Of a DNA stretch of 64,000 bases, positions 21,201 to 26,450 are shown in pieces; positions within the stretch are counted from its first letter, which is position 1, and each line of letters opens with the position of its first letter. The DNA comes from Protonemura montana (Eukaryota; Arthropoda; Insecta; Plecoptera; Nemouridae), in assembly GCA_947568835.1 (NCBI GenBank), contig OX387609.1, positions 9,749,660 to 9,813,659 of the forward strand. Direction: 5' to 3'. A program made the position numbers and the translations under genes. The notes under the pieces were generated by a model. It searched no databases. It saw nothing but the letters and a program-made list of their open reading frames with translations, and was not told where the DNA came from.

Positions 21201-22451
21201 ACAGCTCTGAGCCTCCGGGACAACTTGCCGCAGTTTGTAGCGACTTGCCGCACTGGTGGAGGTCATGATTTGCAATAAACATTGCTTACAAACTTGCTGC
21301 TTAAATCAAGATTGAGAGGCAAGCTGTTTGGTGGGAATAGAAACTGACTGCACTGCTCAGCGAATGGGGGACGTGGGAATGCTGACACCTGTTAACATGT
21401 GTACGGAACATTTGGTGGCAGGCGGAGATGTTTATTAAATGAACCGGCTACAATGGAAATGTGACGACACTGATGACAAAACAGTTCCGTTAGTTTCATG
21501 ATAACTGGGTCACTTACATCGAACGACCTTTAGTGGTCAACGTATTGATTTTTTGTGTTTACTGATGAAGAGTTTCGACACCAGGCCCTGTAGCACTGGT
21601 CTAATGACCTATGTGAATGAGTTGGCGATAATTAAGATGATGAGAAACAAAGCTTCGTCTATAAGGTAGAAGGGAAAACCTCGACCAAAATAGGGGGCAC
21701 GAAGGTTAGGGCGAAACCAATCAAGAGCAAGTATTTCGAGGCTGATTCTCTGCAATACCACCCTACTCTGTGTCTTCTGCCTACTAAAGGAACGGTTTGG
21801 CGTGTTGGAAACACCGGTTCTCATGACATCACCGAAGTTAAGTAACACTGCGCTGGGTCAGGTGTTGGATGGGTGACCATCATACACATAACCAGTTCTG
21901 TTCGGGAGAGAGGTTGGAGGGATGAAAGTTAGTACAGCAACTTCACTCGTCTTGCTTATCAACCTCTTGACAGCATGGATTTGTGGAGGAATTTTGTTGT
22001 TCGCGTTGTACCGTCATTCGGAAATGACGTTAAGCCGGTAGTCCCCTTGGTACTGTTGGACAGGAGTAGGCTACGTGCCGGCACCGAGTTCCCCCCCCCC
22101 CCCCCCCTCCCTTCTAGGCTAGGATAGGTTTATCATCATCCTTATCATCATCCATACATTCACCGACGCTATTAGACCCATGCCGCATGGCCAGATGTCA
22201 AAACAGTGCGTCGTTAAACACCACATATAAAAATAATAATAATAACCTAAACTATGGCAGCGCCATCTTGTGCGCAGGTACTTACCTTCAGCTTGCATGC
22301 GCGAGTATTTCTCCCACATCTGGTACAGCGCGTGCGCGTCGGCCTGCGCCACGGCCTTGGACTTCGGTTGCCCCAGCAACCGTCGAACAATCACAAGCAG
22401 ACGCCTGCGCACGCGCCCTGCGATCACCTCCACGTGACGCACGTAGTCAAC
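57..22451 (-). CDS. MDN1: Midasin (AAA ATPase, 60S ribosome assembly), partial gene, 18 exons
   Basis: Midasin (yeast Rea1) is a dynein-like hexameric AAA protein that uses ATP to strip assembly factors from pre-60S ribosomal particles in the nucleolus and nucleoplasm. Eighteen minus-strand exons give about 1292 codons; family members are near 5000-5600 residues, so about a quarter is present. Order and splice phases agree at all seventeen junctions: 22286-22451, 19136-19362, 18266-18477, 17874-18031, 16935-17159, 16042-16250, 15437-15589, 15013-15193, 14367-14568, 14065-14187, 13698-13871, 13093-13244, 9497-9733, 8749-8984, 8363-8553, 7776-8163, 515-937, 57-277. The first four carry AAA6: a Walker-B-like WLVLDNVNLA, then FRIFMTMDPNNGEIS and the arginine-finger region RAMRNRGVEIF. 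The rest is the helical linker. The N-terminal AAA1-5 exons and the C-terminal acidic and MIDAS exons are not seen. One intron hosts an opposite-strand F-box/LRR gene and another hosts two hAT elements. Confidence 0.93.
348..437 (-). mobile_element. Decayed tRNA-derived SINE fragment
   Basis: On the minus strand it aligns by eye with the copy at 55127-55250. Shared pieces are ctctcaaaaat, tttgcccaaata, ctgatctccatctatcgc and agctacttggacac. Both Pol III boxes are degraded. Confidence 0.6.
515..937 (-). CDS. MDN1: MDN1 exon, linker (YYQHPFIAIYR segment)
   Basis: A single 141-codon exon encodes LDRVEALLTAYKLQAEVLGH, then DTYYQHPFIAIYRSQAAELE, HYAMSLAHGDVVFGLLKRIE and KNWLESQKRFCEKIAVDYAL. The helical content and phase 0 at both ends agree with direct continuation from exon 7776-8163 (AAAEE|LDRVEA). 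The acceptor is tccttccgcag and the donor CAG|gtgagt. Confidence 0.9.
938..2699. other. Non-coding: midasin intron and 5' flank of F-box/LRR gene
   Basis: No convincing exon is seen. It holds the dispersed repeat at 2381-2622 and a GC-richer patch at 1883-2170 with an 84-bp in-frame imperfect duplication (NPSWFVTPQTSS then NPNWFVSPQTSP) that could belong to an upstream exon of the F-box/LRR gene but has no recognised homology. Confidence 0.5.
2381..2622 (-). repeat. Dispersed ~245-bp repeat (family R1)
   Basis: In reverse it matches 18599-18840, 34370-34570 and 62140-62385. Shared markers are gtcaccgtcgtt near one end, gattgataaacat in the middle and gtttgctcagcagaaagtt at the other end. It ends about 80 bp before the first ATG of the F-box/LRR gene. 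It looks like a short non-autonomous element; I found no clear terminal repeats or target duplication. Confidence 0.7.
2700..2978 (+). CDS. F-box/LRR gene exon 1 seen (5' end uncertain)
   Basis: The first in-frame ATG is at 2700, but clear family similarity starts only near 2830 (SSRWRQI). If the acceptor ending at 2792 is used, the exon is 2793-2978 and an upstream exon with the first half of the F-box remains to be found. The donor TGCAAG|gtacgg gives phase 0. Confidence 0.65.
2700..7328 (+). CDS. F-box/LRR-type leucine-rich-repeat protein, 6 exons, nested in MDN1 intron
   Basis: Exons 2700-2978, 3358-3445, 3897-4077, 4637-4770, 5148-5307 and 7199-7328 join in frame to about 323 codons and a TGA stop. 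The N-terminal exon carries VSSRWRQIQANTALWRNRTV, which resembles the C-terminal half of an F-box (V-x-x-R-W-x-x-I-x-x-x-x-x-L-W). The remainder is a chain of irregular LRRs, e.g. SCPKLSHLQLQGCKELTDAS and LLETLDISSCSGLGVDTI. F-box/LRR proteins recruit substrates to SCF ubiquitin ligases; that role is inferred from family resemblance only. The whole gene sits inside the midasin intron 938-7775 on the opposite strand. The start is uncertain: the residues after the first ATG look like a signal peptide (MVALFIINFGVASLQSASSA), unexpected for an F-box protein, and an acceptor ccttgcag ending at 2792 could begin the exon instead. Confidence 0.85.
3358..3445 (+). CDS. F-box/LRR gene exon 2
   Basis: It encodes FRKPYFTEKPPHQGYQLETL and TVETFALDS. 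The acceptor is cctgtttccag and the donor TCTG|gtaagg; phase 0 in, 1 out. Confidence 0.82.
3897..4077 (+). CDS. F-box/LRR gene exon 3 (LRRs)
   Basis: It encodes GLHLLLKSCRNLKDVRLRIS through EKIDLSTFRGCSFNQLMALI. LRR spacing is seen at NLKDVRL and NIEKIDLS. The acceptor is tctactggcag and the donor CGCAG|gttaaa; phase 1 in, 2 out. Confidence 0.86.
4287..4483 (-). mobile_element. 5S-derived SINE, divergent partial copy
   Basis: In reverse it reads 5S-like aagttaagtaactctgtgct, then ttaccagttctgtttgggag, aggttggagggatga and ttgcttattaacctctcgac, the same order as the full copy 21791-22225. It lies in intron 3 of the F-box/LRR gene and is the most diverged copy. Confidence 0.7.
4637..4770 (+). 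CDS. F-box/LRR gene exon 4
   Basis: It encodes RLKYWRSDGISPLTGKQLTT through LAPDFNNVMRDE. The acceptor is tgcctgacag and the donor GAAC|gtaagt; phase 2 in, 1 out. Confidence 0.84.
5148..5307 (+). CDS. F-box/LRR gene exon 5 (two LRRs)
   Basis: It encodes HVDLLVRSCPKLSHLQLQGC and KELTDASIGHIKTLHLLETL, two textbook cysteine-containing LRRs. The acceptor is gctctcaacag and the donor ATTAA|gtgcgt; phase 1 in, 2 out. Confidence 0.9.
5308..7198 (+). other. Intron 5 of F-box/LRR gene (1.9 kb)
   Basis: No coding signal is seen. It holds a TA dinucleotide run near 5456-5470, a tRNA-SINE tail remnant at about 5385-5450 (ttgcaaacactttcaatgcg) and an ATT-rich microsatellite near 5996-6020. Confidence 0.6.
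7199..7328 (+). CDS. F-box/LRR gene terminal exon
   Basis: It encodes KKVKSMKSLHTLDVSRYQLS through VDVRTTVEAE and ends in TGA at 7326-7328. The acceptor is gttgctttcag. I see no canonical AATAAA in the 400 bp downstream. The stop lies about 450 bp from the end of the convergent midasin exon 7776-8163. Confidence 0.86.
7329..7775. other. 3' flank between convergent exons
   Basis: AT-rich and without any open exon. It lies between the stop of the F-box/LRR gene and the donor side of the midasin exon. No clear polyadenylation signal was seen. Confidence 0.5.
7776..8163 (-). CDS. MDN1: MDN1 exon, linker (MDPIAKR segment)
   Basis: It is the second-longest exon here (129 codons). It encodes SSNEWLSATSAYYHLAHNVS to ANLGFMDPIAKRVMKAEAA. 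The acceptor is tggtttccag and the donor GAGGAG|gtgagt; enters phase 2, leaves phase 0. The next midasin exon is 6.8 kb away, across the opposite-strand F-box/LRR gene. Confidence 0.9.
8363..8553 (-). CDS. MDN1: MDN1 exon, linker
   Basis: It encodes IEVHPLSSALLTTLVLQLTI to ASFASKEFDI. The acceptor is tatcccgcag and the donor ATCAG|gtaaga; enters phase 0, leaves phase 2. Confidence 0.85.
8632..8740. repeat. Short tandem duplication in MDN1 intron
   Basis: The string gctaccacagataaagctt occurs at 8669 and 8717 (48-bp spacing), preceded each time by an attatggg-like string. It ends just outside the donor of exon 8749-8984. Confidence 0.65.
8749..8984 (-). CDS. MDN1: MDN1 exon, linker
   Basis: It encodes DQSATELVSLLSALPSTPVT to RPEQACPLPDE. 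The acceptor is ccctttacag and the donor GACGAG|gtgagc; enters phase 1, leaves phase 0. Confidence 0.84.
9497..9733 (-). CDS. MDN1: MDN1 exon, linker
   Basis: It encodes VAHAIESARETFFSLASINQ, an acidic DANEED loop, and a helical part ending TEMIAKFVG. The acceptor is aactccag and the donor GGAG|gtcagt; phase 1 on both sides. Confidence 0.84.
9734..10106. other. MDN1 intron, left part, AT-rich
   Basis: No exon or repeat family was recognised before the first hAT element. Confidence 0.5.
10107..11484. mobile_element. hAT-like DNA transposon remnant 1 with 8-bp target duplication
   Basis: The element spans 10115-11476. It begins tagagccacgattatatggt and ends, in reverse, tagagccaagattatacggt, so the terminal inverted repeats match at 19 of 21 positions. 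The direct repeat ctcatagc flanks it at 10107-10114 and 11477-11484. An 8-bp target duplication and a TIR fitting YARNG indicate the hAT superfamily. Inside, near 10966, the string for SVDAERFF matches the hAT C-terminal dimerisation motif, but a 40-bp deletion follows and no long frame survives. It is a dead, non-autonomous copy on the opposite strand to midasin. Confidence 0.88.
11484..12913. mobile_element. hAT-like DNA transposon remnant 2, adjacent to the first
   Basis: The element spans 11492-12905 with the same termini and is flanked by ctcatcgt at 11484-11491 and 12906-12913. It is closely similar to remnant 1 along its length. It retains the transposase tail further: SVDAERFF, then in a shifted frame NLVLTDKGRRMKE (12344-12416), interrupted by a one-base frame change and a stop. 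The 8-bp duplications of the two elements share one base (11484), so one inserted right next to the other. Confidence 0.88.
12109..12420 (+). pseudogene. hAT transposase C-terminal remnant
   Basis: An 80-codon open stretch (from MGCNKYLTFDDQAKQLFVSD) runs into the dimerisation motif D-A-E-R-F-F; an extra T in the run at 12362-12368 breaks the frame. It lies within hAT remnant 2. No DDE catalytic core was recognised. Confidence 0.6.
13093..13244 (-). CDS. MDN1: MDN1 exon, linker
   Basis: It encodes VSRWLDIWAEKDRDRRIPLM to LEEDGHQT. The acceptor is ctctgagcag and the donor ACCG|gtgaga; enters phase 2, leaves phase 1. The next intron is about 3.4 kb because two hAT elements have inserted in it. 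Confidence 0.85.
13424..13498 (-). mobile_element. 5S-derived SINE, 3' tail fragment
   Basis: It carries the tail markers tgtggcacta and tgaatgagta, then the gat-rich stretch and aatgaacctta. It is followed at once by a plus-strand tRNA-derived SINE. Confidence 0.65.
13508..13648 (+). mobile_element. tRNA-derived SINE fragment
   Basis: A B-box-like ggtttcgaatccc (around 13544) is followed by tttggcatccatttttgaga, an A/T-rich aataataaaatac and the tail gcaagcacttgcaatt. The A-box half is decayed. It lies between midasin exons 13093-13244 and 13698-13871. Confidence 0.7.
13698..13871 (-). CDS. MDN1: MDN1 exon with GC splice donor
   Basis: It encodes SSSVQMASLDQLVLNLYSSL to AQLALELL. The acceptor is gctttgcag. 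The only donor that preserves the frame into the next exon is CTCAG|gcaagt, a GC-AG intron with the strong AG|GCAAGT context typical of such sites; the split serine codon AG|C is then completed correctly. Confidence 0.82.
14065..14187 (-). CDS. MDN1: MDN1 exon, linker
   Basis: It encodes SKGREPALNEDTLNVVFVNA and GWAMKKFVPRLSKLVMQDKE. The acceptor is ttgctccag and the donor GAACT|gtaagt; phase 2 on both sides. Confidence 0.82.
14367..14568 (-). CDS. MDN1: MDN1 exon, linker
   Basis: It encodes AVGSDSLTDEPIVVSAGQLV to AFQLPVATAK. The acceptor is ctctttgcag and the donor GCAAA|gtaagg; enters phase 1, leaves phase 2. Confidence 0.83.
14620..14772 (+). repeat. Dispersed repeat R2, copy 1
   Basis: It matches 38800-38945 and 58160-58350. 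Markers are tgttatcggaaaattgtcag, gaagaagtaactagtacatg and attcaaaacccatttcaaat. Confidence 0.75.
15013..15193 (-). CDS. MDN1: MDN1 exon, linker
   Basis: It encodes HLKHLPVDLRWLPETGRKFD to DYSNSIQN. The acceptor is ctatgtag and the donor AACG|gtaagc; enters phase 0, leaves phase 1. Confidence 0.83.
15437..15589 (-). CDS. MDN1: MDN1 exon, linker
   Basis: It encodes VFYESACSDEYAIAPWIQRI and continues to KPQLAEILP. The acceptor is gacttcag and the donor CCG|gtgagg. Phase 0 on both sides, joining in frame to the neighbours. Confidence 0.83.
16042..16250 (-). CDS. MDN1: MDN1 exon, linker
   Basis: It encodes DEPGNSELSVRELIDSATIS to KRLRRLLYPLMQ. The acceptor is ctgttgcag and the donor CAG|gtcagt. 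Enters phase 1, leaves phase 0. Confidence 0.83.
16297..16400 (-). mobile_element. 5S-derived SINE, 3' tail fragment
   Basis: It carries acgacgcactgttttgacaa, tgtggcactagtctaatg, gtcggttaatgagtgg and the gat-rich stretch, the reverse of the tail of the full copy. It lies in the intron before midasin exon 16042-16250, 47 bp from the acceptor. Confidence 0.75.
16935..17159 (-). CDS. MDN1: MDN1 exon, start of linker
   Basis: It encodes GDLGVSHMTRAAFLIDQQTS through LSGDATDT. The acceptor is ctcctag and the donor ACAG|gttcgt. Phases 1 in and 1 out match both neighbours. It starts the poorly conserved helical linker after the AAA ring. Confidence 0.85.
17160..17873 (-). other. MDN1 intron, no other feature
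   Basis: AT-rich. No exon, repeat family or RNA gene was recognised. Confidence 0.5.
17874..18031 (-). CDS. MDN1: MDN1 exon, arginine-finger region AMRNRGVEIF
   Basis: It begins by completing the split Arg codon and reads AMRNRGVEIFMPTMTG, the post-sensor helix conserved in midasin AAA modules. It continues with a helical segment ending MHRALTLANQ. Donor CAGG|gtcagt, phase 1. Confidence 0.95.
18266..18477 (-). CDS. MDN1: MDN1 exon, AAA6 Walker B and sensor 1
   Basis: It encodes CLTEGSWLVLDNVNLASA followed by VLDRLNGLLEHNGVLTIGER and FRIFMTMDPNNGEISR, the most diagnostic midasin sequence in the window. The Walker-B acidic pair reads DN rather than DE. The acceptor is gattccag and the donor CGCG|gtgagc; it ends in phase 2 and the arginine codon is completed by the next exon. 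Confidence 0.96.
18599..18840 (+). repeat. Dispersed repeat R1, copy 2
   Basis: Starts gatggagtcaccgtcgtttc and ends gtttgctcagcagaaagttc. It matches 62140-62385 along its length and lies in a midasin intron. Confidence 0.75.
19136..19362 (-). CDS. MDN1: MDN1 exon, AAA6 with GGKFEWVD motif
   Basis: It encodes FRLENAFLREILIKMMRYLE and then LNAGGKFEWVDSVLVK, the stretch that precedes Walker B in midasin AAA modules. The acceptor is cgacttag and the donor AAG|gtaatt; the end phase is 0. Confidence 0.92.
19405..19540. mobile_element. Rearranged tRNA-SINE pieces
   Basis: The left half is minus-oriented (ctctcaaaaattgatg, ccccgatctccacct) and the right half carries the tail in plus orientation (aataaaatac, gcaagcacttgtaattt). 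An inverted junction between two fragments is the simplest reading. Confidence 0.55.
19571..19715 (-). mobile_element. 5S-derived SINE, 3' part
   Basis: Starts agcgacgcactgttttgaca, then tgtggcactggtctaaaag, gtcggttaatgagtgg, a gat microsatellite and gggaggagggaaa. Confidence 0.78.
20224..20426 (+). pseudogene. Small ORF with poly(A) signal and A-tract, possible retrocopy
   Basis: A 50-residue frame begins in a strong start context (gcaccATGGGG) and contains FLGKDGTHFNKADVDDGKQ before its TAG. A canonical AATAAA follows at about 20399 and a run of about 16 A at 20411-20426. Start context, stop, signal and A-tract in this order suggest a processed copy of an mRNA or the 3' end of a retroposon. 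The protein is not recognised. It lies in the midasin intron 19363-22285. Confidence 0.4.
20826..21015 (+). repeat. 76-bp minisatellite, locus 1
   Basis: About 2.5 units are present, with atggcgt at 20833, 20907 and 20983. Shared words with locus 2 (49853-50218) are ctccatggcttgacagtcag, atggcgtccacgcttgg and ctctggctatcaag. Confidence 0.85.
21577..21690 (-). mobile_element. 5S-derived SINE, 3' tail fragment
   Basis: It carries tgtagcactggtctaatgac, tgtgaatgagttgg, a gat-rich stretch and gaagggaaaacctcg. It lies 100 bp before the full-length copy in opposite orientation. Confidence 0.7.
21791..22225 (+). mobile_element. 5S-rRNA-derived SINE, full-length copy
   Basis: The head reads acaccggttctcatgacatc, accgaagttaagtaac and ttggatgggtgacc, i.e. 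the internal promoter region of 5S rRNA, which would be bound by TFIIIA/TFIIIC for Pol III transcription. A unique body follows (cagttctgttcgggagagag; ttgctta; ttgtggaggaatt; gacgttaagccggta; ggctacgtgccggcac), then poly-C, a TCATCA microsatellite and the tail gtgcgtcgttaaacacc. It ends about 60 bp from midasin exon 22286-22451, on the opposite strand. Confidence 0.88.
22091..22107 (+). repeat. Poly-C tract inside SINE
   Basis: About 17 uninterrupted C within the SINE body, where other copies read a mixed C/T tract. Confidence 0.9.
22286..22451 (-). CDS. MDN1: MDN1 exon (first seen), before AAA6 Walker B
   Basis: Acceptor ttgttccag and donor AAG|gtaagt frame this exon; it starts in phase 0 and ends in phase 1. 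It encodes a basic, helical stretch beginning VDYVRHVEVIAGRVRRRLL and ending SRMQAEG. It joins in frame to the next exon (QAEA|PKAQRTTADAV). No exon upstream of it could be found over the following 33 kb. Confidence 0.85.
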
Positions 22452-22482
22452 CTGGAACAAGAGCGGTGGTTAGGACTATAAG

Positions 22483-22960
22483 ACAGCTGAGAGTGAACTC
22501 GGTGCTGACACGTAGCCTACTCCTGTCCAACAGTACCAAGGACCGGCCACCACTTAGCCTTGTCCATTTGACACACTGTGTTGTCTGCCTTAGCCTTGTC
22601 CCTTTGACACACTGTGTTGGCTGCTCATGTCCAACAGCACCAAGGACCTGCCACCGCTTAGCCTTGTCCCTTTGACTCACTGTGTTGGCTGCTCCTGTCC
22701 AACAGCACCAAGAACCAGCCACCGCTTAGCCTTGTCCCTTCGACACACTGTGTTGGTTGCTCCTGTCCAACAGCACAATGGACCGGTCACCGCTTAGCCT
22801 TGTCCCTTTGACACACTGTGTTGGCTGCTCCTGTCCAACAGCACCAAAGACCGGCCACCGCTCAGCCTTGTCCCTTTGACACACTGTGTTGGCTGCTCCT
22901 GTCCAACAGCACCAAGGACCGGTCACCGCTTAGCCTTGTCCCTTTGACACAATGTGTTGG
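22483..22960 (+). repeat. 68-bp satellite, locus 1 (about 6.5 units), with SINE-derived edge
   Basis: Units read ctcctgtccaacagcaccaa, ggaccggccaccgcttagcc and ttgtccctttgacacactgt, then gttggctg (68 bp). The left flank (ggtgctgacacgtagcctac) is SINE body in reverse. It begins about 50 bp upstream of the midasin acceptor at 22452. Open frames across it are a by-product of the repeat. Confidence 0.9.
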
Positions 22961-24407
22961 CGTATTGGCAGAAAAAAGGGTTTCGGTACAGGAGTTTTCA
23001 AATTGACAATCGAATATTTTTGTCACACCAGCGAAAGACATTACTAATGCACAACACGTGATCTTCATGACGTCGACATCGTGTCGAGATTTCCCATCAA
23101 TCACCACTCGCCGGGTTTGCCGGGAAATCGGAAAAGTCCGGGAAAGCGTCGTGACGGATCACCAATGACGGCTAATGGAAAACCATGTCTCGGACATTTG
23201 CACGGGTCGGAAAAGCGAGAAATCTTGCTAATGGGGCCGAAAGCAGACCGAAAATAGGCACGACAATTTAATGATTGCGTTACTTGATTTGGCGAGACAA
23301 GGCTTCAAGAAACATACTTTAGGCACATTTTAAAATGTATTCTTTTTCTAAATTCTTCATCGTGATTGGTTGAAAAGGCGTTGTAGGATTTCACATTATG
23401 GCAAAGAGCAGGTACCTATCGAACACAAAAAAAAAGAAAACTGGAAAAAAGGCTTTCATTTCGTGAAAATCACGATTTTTCTTGCGCCTAGTCGTTGATT
23501 TCCTCGGAGAGTTTCCCATTGTCGAGTACGTGCGATCGGGCGTTCCATAGACTCAAAGGCTAGCACACGGGGAAGCGACCTTTGAAAGACCCCCGCTCGC
23601 CCTGTACGGGTGAAACTATGACAGGTAATGTGGAGTTGAAACCGGTCCTTTGATCGTCTATCAGTTGTTTCTAGGGAGGAAGAAGCGATCCGTACAGGCA
23701 GACCAACTTTAGACCTTCCGAAGGATATCCGCTATACTGGCTCAAGCACTAGGTAGATGTTTAATTTCGCTAGCTAGGTGTAATCAGAAAACCCCTGATC
23801 CTAACCCCCGCTCGTAATGGGTATTTAGAAGACTCATGTACGTGGAAGATATAACGTTCAACCATGAAAAAAACGCCATGAAATTCTAATGGGGCAATTA
23901 CAAACTACCCGATGCGATTTTTTTTTTTTGACTAATTTTCCAGTTGGCCGAATATCAGCGCTCGTCGTGAAAAGTTGCAGCGTGCATTTAGCACAAAACG
24001 AATGCAAGGAAAACGCCCGGCCCCCTGGGGACGTTGAATACCCATTGCACGTTGAAAGCATAACGAATTGGGAGAATGCACCCTTATATTTCCAGAGCCG
24101 AGAGAGAAGCATTGCATTCTGGACCAGTCGTAGACACACGGACTTTATGGGAATGTCATTCGTGGAGTTGCACACTGCTGGTTGTGACAGTTTCTGTCTG
24201 GGAAAATACAATTTTACCTTCGAAAATCCGATAACCGAAGCTTTTTATCAATTTTTTAAATCGGCTATGCTTGAAATCTCTCTCAAGGGAATACATAGAT
24301 AAAATAATCTCAAATTATTTTCTCACATGTCGGCAATTTGAGACGTTCCCCAATTTCCTTGATTTGTGTGTGGAATCAACTGATTTCATATTAATTGTAT
24401 AGATTGT
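22961..24407. other. Intergenic or intronic, no gene recognised
   Basis: It includes an open plus-strand frame 23889-24302 (137 codons) without recognised similarity or splice support. Otherwise AT-rich, with a GC-richer patch at 23500-23640. Confidence 0.5.
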
Positions 24408-24795
24408 AGGATCCAGCCAGCTGATCCCAAATAACCTGGATAGAGCATAGGATCCAGCCAGCTGATCTCAAATAACCTGGATAGAGCATAGGATCCAGCC
24501 AGCTGATCTCAAATAACCTGGATAGAGCATAGGATCCAGCCAGCTGATCTCAAATAACCTGGATAGAGCATAGGATCCAGCCAGCTGATCTCAAATAACC
24601 TGGATAGAGCATAGGATCCAGCCAGCTGATCTCAAATAACCTGGATAGAGCATAGGATCCAGCCAGCTGATCTTAAATAACCTGGATAGAGCAAAGGATC
24701 CAGCTAGCTGATCGCAAATAACCTGGATAGAGCATAGGATCCAGCCAGCTGATCTCAAATAACCTGGATAGAGCATAGGATCCAGCCAGCTGATC
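24408..24795 (+). repeat. 41-bp tandem array, about 9.5 units
   Basis: The unit reads aggatccagccagctgatct, caaataacctggatagagca and t. The word ctgatc recurs every 41 bp from 24421 to 24790. Units are nearly identical, with single changes (e.g. tcccaaa at 24425, agctagctgatcg near 24705), pointing to recent expansion. Confidence 0.95.
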
Positions 24796-26132
24796 AAAAT
24801 TGAAGTCATTGTTGGCAACAGGTAGGAGTCCTCATATCCGAGGTATAACTACCACTCCAATGCTAATTTTAGAGCTTTAGAAACACATTTTCAACGTACT
24901 TTGACCGTTGAAGTGGTGAAAACTACGAAAACCACGAAAAATACCGATGAAAACACTTAAAATAACACAGGTTCTTTGAGATAACTAGAAACCAGACCCT
25001 CAAGATGGCGATCTTGGCTTCAAAGTTTCTCTAGAGCCACCGCAATCCACGGTAAAGCCCCGTCAGTCCATGTTAAATAATCTGTCGCCCCCTCATTACC
25101 AAAATCCAGCATAACACAATGGCCATTATGGCAGCACTGACAAGTTCCTGTTCAACTTCGTCAAGTCTCGCCTTTCCCTCGCCCAGCATAACTCTAGGGA
25201 CACTTCCATCCGAGGCTTTCCCTAATTCGGGAACGATATCAGAGGGCCGATCCAGAACACGTGACGGTGTTCAACTGACCACTACCCTGGCTAAGCAAAG
25301 TGTGTGCATCAGGAAGGCGCTCTTTGACCTTTCAGTTCAGTTCATAACTATCTGCATGGCGGTGGGATAGCAGTTAGGTTACCATGGAGTTTACCATTTT
25401 AGTTACCATTTTGTAGACTCTGAAAATGGCAAAAAACTCAGGGCAATGCCACATGTTCCGTGTAAGAACAACAAACTTCTAAAACGGACACAAAATGTGT
25501 ACCTTTGTATCAAATACCTTTCATGGCACTCGAATGACGTTAAGTTTTCAAAATCAGACACACTCACTGCATTCAAATATGAACGGTCTTAACTTTCAAA
25601 TGTGATTTTGTTGCCCGAATCAGCTCATGTGTATGTGACCAATATGCTTAAAACCCAAGTCAAACCCCGAATGATATTTAACTAACGGTACACCGCGAAC
25701 AAAATAAAATAAGATGCACAAACTGGATAAGAGATCAGTGGAGACTGGAGACTAAGAACCACGCTAAGGAACGACCAAACATTTTCCGCACCGCATTTCC
25801 GTTTCCTGCTCAGCCAACTCAGGACCGAACCAACTTCACAACAGTCGGCTACCAATATCTGGACCTAAGGTCATCGTAACTTCTCGCACCGCTGCCCGCA
25901 CAACTCCCACCGGCCCAGACCAACTCGACCAACTTTCCCGCATCCCCGGCGAACTTAATCCGAAGCGCGGAAAACGCAGAACGAATTTTCCTCGCGCCGG
26001 GAAATGCACGGCGAGCCAGCGAAGTGTGAAAAGTCGCTGCGAGATGCGCGGCCGGTGTCGCTGATAACCGTGAAGTATTTTCATGAGCTGGTGCGTTGTA
26101 TCATTGGGTTTATTTAGTTCTGAGTGCCAGCG
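24796..26132. other. No gene recognised
   Basis: Open frames here (25119-25370 plus, 25836-26084 minus) have no recognisable domain and no paired splice sites. Confidence 0.5.
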
Positions 26133-26180
26133 CTATACTGTTTAACTTTCTGCTGAGCAAACAAGCCGGCAACTCACTGA
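26133..26180 (-). repeat. Dispersed repeat R1, end fragment
   Basis: It carries gtttaactttctgctgagca and aacaagccggcaac, the reverse of the R1 end. It abuts the chimeric SINE. Confidence 0.65.
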
Positions 26181-26187
26181 ACTCACG

Positions 26188-26450
26188 GTTCTAATAAAAT
26201 CACCGAAGTTAAGCAACACTGCGCAGAGTCTGGTTTTGAATGGGTGACCATTTTACACATGACCAGTTCTGTTGGGGAGAGATGTTGGAGGGGATGAAAG
26301 TTAGTACAGCAACTTCATGCGCCTTGCTTATCAACCTCGTGGATTTGTGGCATGCAAAATTGATTTTTGAGAGGTTATTACTGTTTATAATAATAAAATA
26401 CCCCGGGCATTGCAAGCGTTTGCAATTTAAATCAGATTTCATCTTATAAC
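26188..26450 (+). mobile_element. Chimeric SINE: 5S head and body joined to tRNA-SINE tail
   Basis: The first 150 bp follow the 5S-derived family (aatcaccgaagttaagcaac; gaatgggtgaccatt; gaccagttctgttggggaga; ttgcttatcaacctc; gtggatttgtgg). At about 26350 the sequence switches to the tRNA-SINE tail (aaaattgatttttgagaggt; ataataataaaatacc; gcattgcaagcgtttgcaat). The two parts are continuous and in the same orientation. Confidence 0.75.

Noticed and set aside
22447-23107. Overlapping open frames in the 68-bp array (AGPWCCWTGAANTV-type repeats)
   Set aside because: The same frames appear wherever the satellite lies, on both strands; they follow from the repeat unit and have no start, splice or homology support.
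23889-24302. 137-codon plus-strand frame
   Set aside because: No recognised similarity; an equally long antisense frame overlaps it, so an open frame by chance is likely.
24591-24818. Repeat-protein frame in the 41-bp array
   Set aside because: The frame only arises from the tandem repeat, and 41 is not divisible by 3, so the peptide is a shifting artefact.
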